A stretch of 64,000 nt of DNA from Moringa oleifera (lineage: Eukaryota; Streptophyta; Magnoliopsida; Brassicales; Moringaceae): positions 692,001-756,000 of the forward strand of contig JAJFZO010000256.1 of assembly GCA_021397835.1 (NCBI GenBank), given 5' to 3'. Positions 11,542 to 24,845 of this stretch are shown here, piece by piece. The position numbers and the translations under genes were made by a program. The notes under the pieces were generated by a model. That model was not told where the DNA came from and did no database searches. It was given only the letters and a program-made list of their open reading frames with translations. The number at the start of each line of letters is the position of its first letter. Position 1 is the stretch's first letter.

Positions 11542-13581
11542 ATGGGCAGGTTAAAAGGTGCTGTTTTGGTGTTCGGATATGCATCTAAACGGCGCCGTCT
11601 TGTACCGACGTGCACAGCTCTCATTCTCACCAAGGCGCCTGTATCCTCCCGTGGTTTTGCCTCAAAATCCGAATCCGATGCTTCTTCTTCTTCTTCTTCT
11701 TCTTCTTCTTCTGTGGCCGTGGACTTTTATGCGATGAACAAGAAGATAACCTATTTGATAAGAACTGGTCGGCTTATGGAAGCTAGAGCGTTATTTGATA
11801 AAATGGACCACAGAAACATTGTTACATGGAATTCAATGATTAGTGGGTACGTGAAGCGAAGAGAGCTGGCAAAGGCACGGAACTTGTTCGAAGAAATGCC
11901 CGAAAGGGATGTTGTTTCGTGGAATCTGATGATCTCGGGTTATGTATCGTGTAGAGGGATCAGGTTTGTGGAGGAAGGTAGGTGCTTGTTCGATAAAATG
12001 CCAGAGAGGGACTGCGTTTCGTGGAACACCATGATTAGTGGGTATGCAAAGAACGGGAGGATGGACGAGGCTTTGAGGCTCTTCAATAGCATGCCTGAGA
12101 AAAATGTTGTGTCATGGAACGCTATGGTTACTGGGTTTTTACAGAATGGTGATATGGAGCTTGCCATTGAATTCTTTGAGAAAATGCCAGAGCGCGACTC
12201 TGGTTCTTTTAGTGCACTTGTGGCTGGTCTCATTCATAATGGTGAAATAGATGAAGCTGCAAGAGCTTTGATTTCATACAGGATTAGACATGATGGGGGA
12301 GAAGATCTGCTTCATGCTTATAATACTTTGATAGCAGGATATGGTCAGGAAGGAAGAGTAGAAGATGCTCGAAAACTTTTTGATCAAATACCATGTCACA
12401 GTGATTGTGGAAAAGAAAGCAATCAGAGGTTTGAAAGAAATGTAGTCTCTTGGAATTCAATGATTATGTGCTACGTGAAGGCAGGAAACATTGTTGCTGC
12501 CAGAGAACTCTTTGACCAAATGAGGGAGCGAGATACTTTTTCATGGAACACCATCTTAAGTGGCTATGTTCATATCTCAGATATGGAAGAGGCTTCCAGT
12601 CTCTTTCGTGAAATGCCAAACCCTGATACACTTTCATGGAATATGATGGTTTCAGGATTTGCCCAGATGGGAAGTTTAGAACTTGCTTGTGATTTCTTTG
12701 ACAGGATGCCTCAGAAAAACTTGGTGTCCTGGAATTCAATGATAGCCGGGTATGAAAAGAATGAGGACCATAAAGGAGCAGCTAAGCTCTTCTCTCAGAT
12801 GCTAGTTGAAGGGCAGAAACCTGATCGACATACTTTATCATCAATTCTCACTGTGTCCACTGGACTTGTTGATCTGCACTTGGGTATGCAGATACATCAG
12901 CTTGTCACAAAGACAGTCACTCCTGATGTGCCCATAAACAACTCCCTCGTTACTATGTATGCAAGATGTGGAGCCATAACTGAGGCAAGAACCATTTTTG
13001 ATGAGATGAAAATGCAAAAAGATGTAATTTCATGGAATGCAATGATAGGAGGATATGCATCTCATGGTTTTGCTGCAGAGGCCCTACAACTCTTTAAACT
13101 GATGAAGAATAATAAGGTTCAGCCTACTTATATCACATTTATTACTGTTTTGAATGCTTGTGCTCATGCTGGACTAGTTGACGAAGGCCGGAAGCAATTT
13201 AGATCCATGGTTGGTGAATATCGTATTGAGCCAAGGGTTGAACACTATGCTTCACTTGTGGATATCATAGGACGACATGGGCAGCTTGAGGAGGCAATGG
13301 ACTTGATCAAGAGCATGCCGTGTGAGCCAGACAATGCTGTGTGGGGTGCATTGCTGGGTGCTTGTAGGGTACATAACGACGGGGAGTTGGCCCAGGTTGC
13401 AGCTGAAGCATTGATGAGACTTGAACCAGAAAGCTCAGCCCCATATGTGTTGCTCTACAATATGTATGCAGATGTGGGGCAATGGGACAATGCTGCAAGT
13501 GTAAGAATGATGATGGAAAGAAATAAAATCAAGAAGAAACGAGCATCTAGTTGGGTGGATTCCTCGCGTCCTGATGATTGA
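11542..13581 (+). CDS. PPR protein, PLS class with E domain, MEF9-like (At1g62260-like)
   Basis: A single uninterrupted exon encodes 679 residues, as is usual for plant PLS-class PPR genes. The N-terminus is basic (KRRRLVP) and is followed by a poly-serine tract encoded by a TCT repeat at about 11682-11710, consistent with an organelle presequence. From about residue 65 there are successive repeats of the form VVSWNxMISGY, each followed by DEALRLF or ARKLFD, ending in E-type motifs (NAVWGALLGACRVHN, then YVLLYNMYADVGQW). The protein stops shortly after, so it lacks a DYW domain. Such E-class proteins specify C-to-U editing sites and recruit a DYW partner in trans. Repeat wording and length suggest the Arabidopsis mitochondrial editing factor MEF9, but orthology was not tested. 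An alternative is another close E-class paralogue. Confidence 0.88.
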   Translation: MGRLKGAVLVFGYASKRRRLVPTCTALILTKAPVSSRGFASKSESDASSSSSSSSSSVAVDFYAMNKKITYLIRTGRLMEARALFDKMDHRNIVTWNSMISGYVKRRELAKARNLFEEMPERDVVSWNLMISGYVSCRGIRFVEEGRCLFDKMPERDCVSWNTMISGYAKNGRMDEALRLFNSMPEKNVVSWNAMVTGFLQNGDMELAIEFFEKMPERDSGSFSALVAGLIHNGEIDEAARALISYRIRHDGGEDLLHAYNTLIAGYGQEGRVEDARKLFDQIPCHSDCGKESNQRFERNVVSWNSMIMCYVKAGNIVAARELFDQMRERDTFSWNTILSGYVHISDMEEASSLFREMPNPDTLSWNMMVSGFAQMGSLELACDFFDRMPQKNLVSWNSMIAGYEKNEDHKGAAKLFSQMLVEGQKPDRHTLSSILTVSTGLVDLHLGMQIHQLVTKTVTPDVPINNSLVTMYARCGAITEARTIFDEMKMQKDVISWNAMIGGYASHGFAAEALQLFKLMKNNKVQPTYITFITVLNACAHAGLVDEGRKQFRSMVGEYRIEPRVEHYASLVDIIGRHGQLEEAMDLIKSMPCEPDNAVWGALLGACRVHNDGELAQVAAEALMRLEPESSAPYVLLYNMYADVGQWDNAASVRMMMERNKIKKKRASSWVDSSRPDD

Positions 13582-15402
13582 TACATACGTACAGATTGGT
13601 TGAAATAAGGTACCAAAACATTGCTGAGATATATCACTTGAAAAATACCATCATATTAAAAATAAAGCGCTTCAAATTACTTCTGGTGTTTGATCACAAA
13701 GTCATCTGTTACAATTACTTCTGGTTTTCTATCACATAGTCATCTGTTACAATCTATCACGTTTCCCGGTTTTACCAATCTTTGATTTGAGTTCTTCTCT
13801 TACTCATGTCACTAAAAGTTTTCCTACTTGTTCTTCTAGTTAAACCAAGATGAACTAGCAGGAATGGCCTGTGTCTGAAATCTGCTGGCCTTGCTTTCTT
13901 CCTATCTTTATCTTCCTACATGCAATGTAACCTTTGCAGGAACACTGGGGCACATTGCCTTAATTCAAGGCCATCCATTGGTGACCCATAAGTATTCCCA
14001 TGAACTGAAATGTCTCTACTTGCCCTCTCTTGGTCCCCAAGTCCTTCTTTTCTCATGTTTGTAAGGTACATGTTATTTTAGGGTGTGATCGGCATTTTGC
14101 AATTTAATCAAGATCACAGTAATTTTTATGAAGGCAGTGAGATTACTATATTTATTTATAATTAATGATTTTATTTCATAATAATTTTAAATTATTTTTG
14201 TTATCTTATTATAATTAATTTAAAATAAAAAAAATAGACGTGTCTTTTATAAAAAATCATGACTTTTTATTGATTTAAATTATATTGAATTTCTAAAAAT
14301 ATTATGTCACATAAAACTTCAACAAAATCAACAATTAAAATTTTTTATTTTATATTAATATTTTAAATTAAAAAATATCTTTTAATTTTTTAAAAGAAAA
14401 ATAGATAATATTTTTTAAAAAAAAAAATATCTTGATTTAATGATGAGTGACGGTTAATTGTTATGAGCTGATGTTAATAAATATTTTGTGTTTTTATCAA
14501 ATCTATCTTATTATTCATAATTCAAACCTTACCTTATTTATTTATGTGAATTGAATTGTTATATGTATAAATTTAAGGTGGCTAATCTTTTCAATTTAGA
14601 TTTTAATTAATTCAAAATTGAGTTTTTATCAATCATAAATCAAAATTGTATATTTTTGTTTTTTAAAATTAATTTTCACAATTTTAAAAATATGTTTTCA
14701 AATGTAAATAATAAATATTTTATTTATTATTTAGTGATACAACGACAGACTCAAAATTTAGTTTGTGGTACTACATACTTACTATGATATATTTTGAATT
14801 TATTACTTTAATATTAAATTAAAATTATTTGATGACACATTACATTATGATTACATGTGTCATCAGATTTTGCAAAGATTCCTCTTATTTTAATTACATA
14901 AAATTATTTTTTTATTTTCACAAGAGATACCTCACCGTCATGTGCTTACGAGTCGCGATGTGATTGGTGCGTCCACCGGTTTCAGTTGGATGATTTTTTA
15001 TCTCTTCTTTTTCTCAGTGAAAATGAAAGAAAAGAGTATTAAGACGGTCGGTTATAAGAGTCATGGACCTTTTGGAAGTTGGCCCATTGCTTTCTTAACT
15101 TTCATGTACGTGTGCTTTCTATGAGGATCTGACAAGTTGCTTAGAGGGAGATTTCCGAGAGAGAGAGAGAGAGAATCCCAGACGCAGGTAGGAGAAGAGT
15201 CATATAAATGCAGTGATGAGGGGATTCTCTCAACAAAACCACCGACTTCTCTCCGTTTACTCGTTGGAGATTCACTGAGCCACCAGCACCGGCGAGCTAA
15301 GTCCGATTCCTTTTTCTTTGTTACCGAATCAAAATAAGAGAAAGTTCAACGGAAAATCAAACTAGTTTTCGTTGTTGTTTAGTTTTGGTTAATTGTGGAG
15401 GT
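13582..15402. other. Intergenic region with an AT-rich core and the 5' UTR of the WD40 gene
   Basis: No coding sequence is recognised. The part from about 14090 to 14930 is strongly AT-rich, with many poly-A and poly-T tracts, and reads like decayed non-coding or MITE-derived DNA, though clear terminal repeats were not found. From about 15120 the composition becomes more balanced. A GA-repeat stretch lies at about 15158-15173 and probably belongs to the promoter or 5' UTR of the following gene. Confidence 0.6.
13677..13752. repeat. 38-bp tandem repeat, two copies
   Basis: Two adjacent 38-bp units (13677-13714 and 13715-13752) both start TTACTTCTGGT and end GTCATCTGTTACAA. They differ at a few internal positions. 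They lie about 95 bp after the stop of the MEF9-like gene, probably in its 3' UTR or downstream flank. Confidence 0.8.
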
Positions 15403-18400
15403 ATGAGTAAGAGGGCTAGGACGAGCCTCGGTAAGGCTGTGGTGAATATTCGGGAACGGGAGGTCGGTGAACTATCTACCCGGAATTTCGCGCACCGACT
15501 AGGGGGCTCTGAGGTCTTATCCTGGAGACCTTATCCATGTTCTTTTTTCCTTTTTGGTTATGTTTTCTATGTCTAATTGGATCTTTTCCTAAGAAAGTGC
15601 TTTTTTTTTTGCATGCAAAAGAAATGTCTTCTTGTTGGGAAAATCATTATCCTGAAAGCTTTTTTTCTTTAGTTGAGCATAGGATAAAAAGAATCATATT
15701 GTTTTCTCTTAATTTGATTACGGAATGGAAGTGGCTTGTTGTATTGAGTTCTAATGTTACTGTGGTCCTCACTAAGAAGATAGACGAATTTTTGTGTTCA
15801 CAAATTGGCCCGTGTGATTGAATGCTACTGGATTCCTACTCTGTATGGTAGCTGAGAAACCGGAGATTGTATGAGAAACTTCTCTTAGGTGTCTTTTATT
15901 ATCCGATTTAGTTTGAGAGGAATGAGAAAAAGAAAAGAAAAAAAAAAAGAACTTCTTTTCCTTATATTTTCATGCACTGCACTCTCTTTCTTTTTTCTTG
16001 GATGAGACTCTTTGGATAGGCTTACAGCAGTCTTAGTTCATTATGTTTCATTTGAATTTGGAACTGTTGATTATTTGCTAACTGGTGTTGCATGAGTCAG
16101 TGGCACATAGTCCTACTGAAATATTCCCATGTTAGCTTTGTATAACTATGGCTCAAACTACTCAAACCAGATTACATTTCTTGCAAACAAGGATGTTTTC
16201 CTGGAACATAGTTCAAAAGGTTGTTTTATTTTCTTCAGCTATAAGAGAGGAACCCTCTTTGAGGCATACTTACTCTGGTTTGTAAATTTAGGTGTTTTGG
16301 GAATGGTCATTACTTATATTTTCCTTTTAAGAACCAAAGGGAGTGACAAATTTCATAATCATTGTTAGTCCCTTAGCTTGCATTCTGTGGGGCAGTTTAT
16401 TACAAAATGAAGCTAATCACATTGTTTGATTTTAAGTGTCTGTTATTTATGTATTCCATATTGTATGAACCCGTGGTTAGTTTTTCTTTTTTAATGTTTC
16501 AGAATCTTGTGCTCCGACTTGAAATTTACAAGAAGCTTGAGAAGCACAGAGGTTGTGTGAACACAGTAGGCTTCAATGCAGATGGTGACATTCTAGTTTC
16601 AGGTTCTGATGACAGGCGGGTTATACTCTGGGATTGGGAAACTGGGCGTATCAAGCTTTCATTCCATTCTGGTCACAATAAGAATGTTTTCCAAGCAAAG
16701 ATCATGCCTTACTCAGATGACCGGAGCATAGTTACCTGTGGTGCAGATGGGCAGGTAAGTCCTTTGTTCAAAAGCATGATGCTTTACCCAGGCTAGCTGA
16801 AAATGAACAGTGCTGTATCCATATAAATCCTTTCTGGCTTACAATAGATTGCATTTCAAGATATTCTGGGCCAGTGCTATGAAAAGAACGGCCTCTTGTT
16901 CATTTTAATGTGCTACGAGGTCTTTGTGGCAGAAATTTGATGGTAATTAATTACTGTGCTGCATGCTAATCCTATCGTACAACCTTCTTTTACAATTTAT
17001 TCTACTAAGAGGAATGTTCATCTTGTTTCTTTTGGAATCAAGATTTTGCATATATGGTAGTTTTGGTGTAAGTTTGGGAAGGGTTTGAACTTAATGAGAG
17101 CTTATATTCTTAGGTTCAGCATGCTCAACTGCTGGAACGTGGACGGGTGGAAACTTCAATGCTGGCCAAACATCAAGGACAAGCTCATAAGTTGGCTATT
17201 GAACCGGGCAGCCCTCATATATTCTATACTTGTGCTGAAGATGGATTAGTACAACATGTGAGTTATGATTCCCTTCTGTGCTTGTAATTGTTAGTCATGC
17301 AGTTTCATCTTAGTAAAGAATCTAAGCTCTTTTGGCGCTTGGACAACCTAAACTGTGATAGAGAAGAGTGTATAAACCATTGTGATGACAAAAGCTTTAA
17401 TGATTGGGAATCTGGTTCCATGCAATTTGATTCTTTTCTTGTTTTCCTCATGCTCTTTAAACTTGCAAAGTTTTTGAATTGAATTTGATTTTTAGCTACA
17501 AGATGTCCTTCATCAAAAGGATTGTGAAAGTAACTTAAAAATTAAACTTATAGTGTTCTTGTAGGCTTATCTTTATACTAAGTTTTAATGCTGCTGATTT
17601 GTATGCCAATTGTTGATGTGATTCAGTTTGATCTGAGGACCAGAGGTGCTACAGAACTTTTTACATGCCAATCAATTAATGATAGGAGTGGTCACATGCC
17701 AGTAATCCATTTAAATGCAATTGCAATTGATCCAAGGAAGCCAAATTATTTTGCAGTTGCGGGAGCGGATGAGTATACTCGACTTTATGATATTCGCAAA
17801 TATAAATGGGATGGTTCGACTGAGCTTGGTCAACCTACAGATTACTTTTGCCCTCCACATTTGATTGGTGACGAACCAGTGGGCATAACCGGCTTGGCCT
17901 TCTCAGATCAAAGCGAGCTTCTTGTCTCATACAATGATGAGTTCATCTATCTTTTCACACATGATATGGGACTGGGGCCTAATCCTATTCCATCTTCTCC
18001 TGCATCTGTGAGCAGTGATGCAAGTGAAACAAGATCTGATCGGCACCCTGCAGCATCTTCATCCACTCTGGATACCAACGAAAAAGCTGTACCACAAGTG
18101 TACAAGGGACACAGGAACTCTGAGACTGTCAAGGGTGTGAGCTTCTTTGGGCCTAAATGTGAGTATGTGGTGAGTGGTTCTGACTGCGGACGCATATTTA
18201 TTTGGAGGAAAAAGGGTGGGGAGCTCATTCGTGTGATGGCAGCTGATAAGCATATTGTTAACTGTATTGAGTCACATCCTCATATGATGGTGCTTGCTAG
18301 CAGTGGAATCGAAGATGACATCAAGTTATGGACTCCCAAGGCTGTTGAGAGAGCTACTTTGCCTGGAAACATAGAACAGGTATGCCTCCTAAATCTCAAG

Positions 18401-19415
18401 CTAAATATTGAAAAACAAAATTTAGTTGCATTCATGGTTGACGCTTGGTAGATATTTTAATTTCAGAAAGTAACAACGGTTAAAGATAATATGTTTGTGC
18501 TTTGTCATGGACCTCCATTCATGGCATTGTAACAATAAAGTCGAAAATATGACCTACTTGTTTCTTGTACCAATCATGATTGAAACATAAGCTAGCTGAT
18601 TGTGTATCTGTTGGTTTAGTTTTACATTCACGTAAAGTTCTTAGAGGTTATATATTTATAATATGTTGTTTTCTGTTTTTATTAAGTTTGACAGTAGTTG
18701 AACCTAAGATACTTACTGTCTGTAGCAATCTATTTAAGCTTGAATATTCAGATATTCTTGGGACTTATAGGAACTGATGGGAATTTGGTGTTCCCTAGGG
18801 CCTGATTGGGTCCACCTGTAATGCAATGTCAGGAATCGATTTTATGCCAATGTTGGTATTTTGTGGTAATGCACCAAACTTGGCTTATAGTACCATGCTA
18901 CAGATTGTTTCAGCAGCAGAGGAACTAATTTCTCTGCTGTTACTTGTTTGGAAAAGGTTCTGTTCACTGGTCGCACTTGGTGCTTTGCCTTTGTTGGTCT
19001 CAATGATGATGCGGATGAGGATGATGATAATGATGATGGGGTTGAAAGTGATGGGAATGAATGGTTGCAGTGGTGATAACTGTGATGATGACAAATTTGT
19101 TGATATTGATGATGATAACGGTGGTAATGACTATGTAGATAATATTGTTTTCGACTAGTGATGATGCTAACGATGATCTTTCTGCTCCAGATGAAATCAA
19201 AGCGGAGGGGCTGGCTGCATCGAATGTCCACACCACAGGACCTGATGCTACAGTTATTTTCGCTGCAAAGGGGAAGGACTAGCCCAGAGCACAATGGAGA
19301 AAACTCAAGTGCAAGTCGGGAACTTCTAGAGCTTATATTCACATTCAATGCTAACAGCGATGCTTCTTCAGACGACAATGGAGATGCTGCCAGTCATGAG
19401 GACTTCTTCTGTTGA
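15403..19415 (+). CDS. WD40-repeat protein, DCAF8-like substrate receptor of CUL4-DDB1 (At4g35140-like)
   Basis: Five phase-0 exons, 15403-15513, 16503-16754, 17114-17257, 17627-18379 and 19191-19415, give 494 residues. The N-terminus runs MSKRARTSLGKAVV and then GELSTRNFAHRLGGSE. WD repeats follow, with signatures LVSGSDDRRVILWDWE, IFYTCAEDGLVQHFDLR and YVVSGSDCGRIFIWRKKG. The VQHFDLR segment joined across the third intron matches the WDxR-type motif used to dock on DDB1. The C-terminus is GWLHRMSTPQDL followed by an acidic tail ending SHEDFFC. Proteins of this family present substrates to CUL4-RING ubiquitin ligases, probably in nucleus and cytosol; no substrate is known from the sequence. 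The last intron (811 bp) contains an unusual GAT-rich stretch. Exon 1 uses a GTCTTA donor, which is weaker than the others. Confidence 0.9.
18995..19175 (+). repeat. Degenerate GAT/GATGAT low-complexity tract inside the last intron of the DCAF8-like gene
   Basis: Imperfect GAT triplets dominate this stretch. One frame reads mostly Asp and Asn, another mostly Met, and the reverse strand reads mostly Ile, His or Ser. The Asp-rich frame is interrupted by stop codons. The conserved exon after it begins at 19191 in another frame. It is best read as an intronic trinucleotide microsatellite that has drifted, with relic coding sequence as a less likely alternative. Confidence 0.6.
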
Positions 19416-19921
19416 GTGATAGTCTTTCAGCTTTTTGGCCAATAAAAAAGTGATAGACATTGTAAATAGCATAGGCTTAAAATGTTGATTTCTGGATGAG
19501 AGGCTTCACAATTTTCCTCACTTTTAATTATGTGTAATATGATCCAAGACTGTTTGCTTTTATTTGTGGGTCGCTTCTAATGTTTATATCTACCAGAAGA
19601 TCAACAGAAAGCACTTGGCCAGATGGGAATTCATACAGCTTGCCGTGAGTAAGCTCTCATATAACAGTGGACAATGATGATATCAAGAGGGTTGCTGTAA
19701 GTACCTAATGCCATTGCAATGGAATCTAGCATTGCTGCTAAGACTATTTTACATTTGAAACCTCAATTAGATAGCCTGAGCTGATCCGAGAAGAAATTAC
19801 AGATGCTGGTATAAGTGTTACTTCCTCCCAGGCTGAACTAACCCATGTGCAGCTGTAAGACAAATGACCTGTCTGATTGATAACTAAGCTGTCCTGTGTG
19901 GTAGCAGCAAGAAATCCTATG
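19416..19921. other. Convergent intergenic region between the DCAF8-like gene and MFS copy 1
   Basis: This holds the presumed 3' UTRs of the plus-strand WD40 gene and the minus-strand MFS copy 1. An AATAAA-like signal (AATAAAAAAG) lies at about 19441, some 25 bp after the WD40 stop. No other feature was recognised. Confidence 0.5.
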
Positions 19922-22900
19922 TTAGGGTACCTCGCAACTACTGCATGCTTTGTGACCTGAAACAGGAGCAGCTCTTATCATAACACTCTGAATGAAGGCA
20001 ACCATCTGCAGAAGAAGATTCATGTTTCTGCTTCTGTCAGTCGTTGCTGCCAGATCATGAACAAGTATACATGGACAATTTAATGGTTGAAGATGTAAAA
20101 TGTCATACCGAAGCGAGTCCAATGCACATAATAGCGAAGCCAGGGAAATTGAAAGGTGGTTCTTCGGACAGGAACAAAGCTGGAAGCACGGACAGAATTA
20201 ATTAGCATACTTCAGCCAGCAAGAATAAGAAGTTATCAAGTAGGTCAAGTACCGGTCAGAGGACTGAAAATCAATGGAGAAATGATGTTGGCAAAGGAAC
20301 TTATCCCTGAGATGCATCCTTGAGCCTTCCCCTGATGAAAATCAGACAGACAGGAATTATAATCTCGAAGCTTCCCTGGATAACGGTTTTGGTCTGACTT
20401 CGAATTCTTGAAACTATTTACACAGTTAAAAGGCATACGATAAAATTCAAGCAAAGTTTAACTTGGAATCGAGAGATGAAAAGGAACAGACTGAAAGACT
20501 AAAAACATACCTGTTCACTAGCACCAACTTGCTTTGATGCAATGCTACGAAGCTGCAAGTTATGAAAGTCTATCAACAATTACAGTATGGGAATTGACAG
20601 ACTGAAGCCTTGAGTGCAATGGAGGTAAACCACTTACACATGGAGTGGCAAAAACAACTACCACAGCAAATGCAGTAGACGCGTATGGGACCTGCGTAGA
20701 AACAACTTAGGCAAGGTGCTTGGAGTAGGAAATACCAGAAAATTTTTACAAGCACAGAAACTATATAAATCTAGATGATGGCAAGCCTTACAAACACAGT
20801 CTGGATGTGGGAGTAACAGATTTTCAGATTGGCACCAAGAAACAAAAGAGGAAATTGTCAAGTGAGAAAAGGAACAACTTACACAAGATGACCAGGATAT
20901 GCTGTAAAGAAACATCTGCATTGTCAAAAATCAGGCAGTTACAAGTAATTCGGGCTTAATGAATATGGTTTTTAGCTGGTTAGGATCAAGACAGACATAA
21001 AACAGAGAGGATATGATGAGCAGAGAGATCCAGGAACTCACGTTTATGCAGCCCATGAGGAGCCCTACTGAAAGCAGCCATCTCTCTCCTACAGTGGGCA
21101 CTAGCATAGGCATTAAAATCAACTGCAGAAAGCTCAAAGCATGACCATTGAAGAATAAGAATCTGCTATATTGAAAAGGAGAAAAGAGAAAGGACAGTGA
21201 GTAAAACAGAAGGAACACATTGCACAGTTGCGTAAAGCATACCTGTGAAATGGTCCCTGCAACACCAGCAATCAGCAACATGTCAGCAAACTGGTTCTTG
21301 TTGAAGTGAAAACGGGCCTTCAAGAAGTACTGCAGAATTCAAAGTATTCAACTTAAAACAAGAAGTTCTTAGACTTTATGCATGATTAACCCAGAACCTG
21401 GACTCTTTTCAACTTCCAGGAGGTTTTTTGTTTACCAACATTCTTTGCTATGCTTTTCAATTGAAACATGTTTGGCAGATGGAGAGGGCAAGAGTGTATA
21501 AAATAGGATACAATGAGAAACAAAGAAAACAACTACCATCAGTGAAGCTTGCAGCCCTCCATCTGCAAGGCTGCTGAAGAATGCAACAGCTAGTGCTTGT
21601 TTAAATGTTGTGCTGCAACAGAGTTTAGCTGTGGCTATCACAAACCATATTAAGCTAGAAGAACACATCAAATAGTAGACTGGTTCAAGAAATGCCATCC
21701 ACTACTTTAACAAAAGTAACTAACATGATAAGGAAAGAGGCATACATTTTCAATTCTTATTAACAGGTTCAGATCATGCACAGGTTGTCACAATGACCAA
21801 AGACCCAGATTGAGAGAGAGAGAGAGAATAAGAAAGAAATTGGGTCACAGAGCATATAAACATAAATTTGTTAATTACTGGTTAGTGAGCATTGGGTAGT
21901 TTGAATGCAGATGAGAACATTGAAGAAAATCTTACCTACTCTTCAGCAAATGAATAAGATCCTGTACAGAGGGAATCAAAAGAGGAGTCTTCCTGGATGA
22001 ATCACTGATATTTTTTATGACATCAGGTCTTCCCTTTAGTATTGGTTGCAGCAATGCATTGCCATCAGCTACACTTTCTTTGAGGAAGAGTCTCATATGA
22101 ACTGCTGCAAGCATTGAAACAAGTGTTGCAACCTGAACAGGATTAAGAACATCACAATCAATTAGTAGATGAAGTTAGCAATAGAACAATGAAAATGGAT
22201 AGAAAAGGGTGAGTGACTTAAACCTGAAATGTTGAGGCAGTGGAAAGGAAACGAGCCACAAATGTTCCACAGACGAAGGAGGCTGAACCAACACCAGATA
22301 AAATCCCAAACCCTGAAGCTCGTTGTCTGTCTGAAATTTTATCAGCCTGAAGCAATTGTCAACAGTTAGATCACAGAAAGATGCACTACTAATCTCCATG
22401 CCTTAATTGTATAAATTGTCACAGTGTGATCCATTGTAAACTTCTGATTCTGTTCTTTTGCTTAACAACATCAGGACTTGTTTAGCTTCTCTTTGGATTT
22501 CAATTTTAACAGACGCTTAGGACTCCATACATTGCAATCAATAGCAATTGATACCACAAGGTCACATTAAAGGGAACAATTTGGTGGTAATCTTGTCTAA
22601 TAAGGAGAGATTATTCAAGGTAATTACCACATAAGCAAGAGCCAGACAGTGAATGCTGCCTTCAGAAACCATTGCAGTGAGAGTCCTGACCACATAGTAT
22701 GCATAAAAATACTTTGTCTCCCTGCTATACGCCAATATAGCTGCAATGAAAACCATGAATGATTCACATGGACGCAAATAACTCTGTTCACAACAAGGCC
22801 TGGCCTAAGGCTAGCCAACATGACCTTGTTTGCTTTTTTTGGGTCTTGCAATATGCAGCAAACCCAGAAGTACCATAAAGAGGTTGGATTTTGACATGTG

Positions 22901-24845
22901 GTATTCTTGACTGTGGGCATTGCTGATTGAAGCAAGCCCCTAAAGGATTAGCCAATGCTCATCCGAGTTGGGTATGTTGTGGAATAAAAATGGCAACTAC
23001 CCAAAAGATTGGAATCACAGAAAGGGAGCAGTAACCCCATCATCTTGAAAACAAAAGGGTCCATCATGATGTCAAGAAGAAGTTGAGAGCAGCCGACAAG
23101 AAAAGGAAACGTCAAAATAAGATTATATGAAAGTTTAATCTTTGCTATCTGTGATGCCTCTTTTTTTTCTTCAATCTTTATAAAATTGGTTACCTAGCTT
23201 CTGGCACAGAAATACAAGCATGGAAAAATTTTGCCCTAGATTGCAACCTTGTGATCAAACATTCCAGCAAGCAGTCACAGTATGGTTTGATCAGTTGACG
23301 ACATGAAGGCCACTAATAGAGAGAGACTAATATGTTGGATGGAGATTATCAAGAGAATGGGGCCATTTGGTAACTATTAACTACACAAATGGCTTTTAAA
23401 AATCTGATACCAGGAATCTTCTTGAGGGCCCAAAGTGATGAAAACCCGTGACGAAACTCCAAATCATGGCATGAAGGAAGCAGGAGCAGTGCATTACCCA
23501 TGGGGATGATGGACACAGTCATGGGTAGTGTGAGCATAGCTTTTCTTCCATACTCGTCAGACAGATTCCCTATTAGTGGCATCATCACCGCTGTCCCCAG
23601 TCCAATGATCTGTATCAAATCAGACTCAGTGAAAAGCAAACAGTGGATGTTTTACCGCTGGAAACAAAAACCAGATATTATAAAAGAAAGAACGATCTTT
23701 CATCCTTTTTTCTTGCATCTCGTAGAAGTCACCATTCCCATTGATGCGGATGGTTTTGTGGGTCAAGTTTGGTTCCTTTTCTTCATCTCTTCAATCGGTC
23801 TCCTTTCCGCGTCCAACGGTCCTTTCCGTGTCCAACGGAAAGGTAGCACTTTGCACACTAGTTGGTCTCGTTCACACTAATTAGGCAACCTCCTGTTCTT
23901 CCATAAAAAATACCCGAACTGGGCAGAGTAATGTGATAAATACCCTTCACATTTTGTTGGGTATGATAGCTTTTGATTCTGGTAATTAACAGGGACTAGC
24001 CAGTTTTATACTTTAAGACACAGTTGCAGAGTCAAACCCAGCAGTAGACTTCCATGATAGCCAAGTCAAAACTGTATTTGATTGCCTTTGGTTTATGTTC
24101 ATGATGTAGATTAATATGTTAGAGAAAAAATATTCAGAGGGAAACGAGCTTTATCTGTGGAATATATATGAAGGAGATCATTGATTCATATCTTATAGAA
24201 ATGTAAAAACCCACTTGTAGGACTTGATTGGTAGTATATAAGCATGTCTTAACAAGTTAGTTTTGCTTTCTTTATATTAATTAATAATGCAACGTAACAG
24301 AAGTCGACATCTCATGACGTACATGAAACTTTCTGAACCTTCAAGGAAATTCTCATGGAATTTGGATTTATTTGGATGGTGATGGAGAACCAATAGGGCA
24401 AATTAAGGATCATGCACTTCTAAGAAATTCTATGGAAGCTTTTCAATTTGCATATTCTTGCAGGCCACGCACGTTTGCCAAGGAGCGAGAGGTTTGCAAG
24501 CTTTATTAGCTTTAATATGATCATATACTCATGTGCTCTGTAAAGTTTGGTAGTCATGGAAGCTTCTTTAGTGCATGAAGGAGCCACTGAATATATAGTT
24601 CTATGGAGATTGCATGTGTGTGTGTGTGTGTGTGTATATATATCTGTATCGTGGAATTTGCAGAGAAAATGAAGAAAGCAAACATACCGCTTGTTGGAAT
24701 CCAGACAGATAGATGGCAAGAGAGCATTCATCTTTACCGGGGCAAACTGCTGACATGGTGACATCAGTAATGGCAGGAACCACCATGAACACGGCAAACC
24801 CAGAAAGGAACACTGTCACAAACAAGTGCTTCAAGCTTGTTAGTT

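Noticed and set aside
12000..12739. Minus-strand ORFs inside the MEF9-like gene
   Set aside because: Antisense shadows of PPR repeat codons.
13582..14930. Complete transposon downstream of the MEF9-like gene
   Set aside because: AT-rich sequence and small repeats only; matching terminal repeats could not be found.
18826..19158. 110-residue Met/Asp-rich ORF as a separate gene
   Set aside because: It is a frame of the GAT low-complexity tract inside an intron; no domain or start context supports it.
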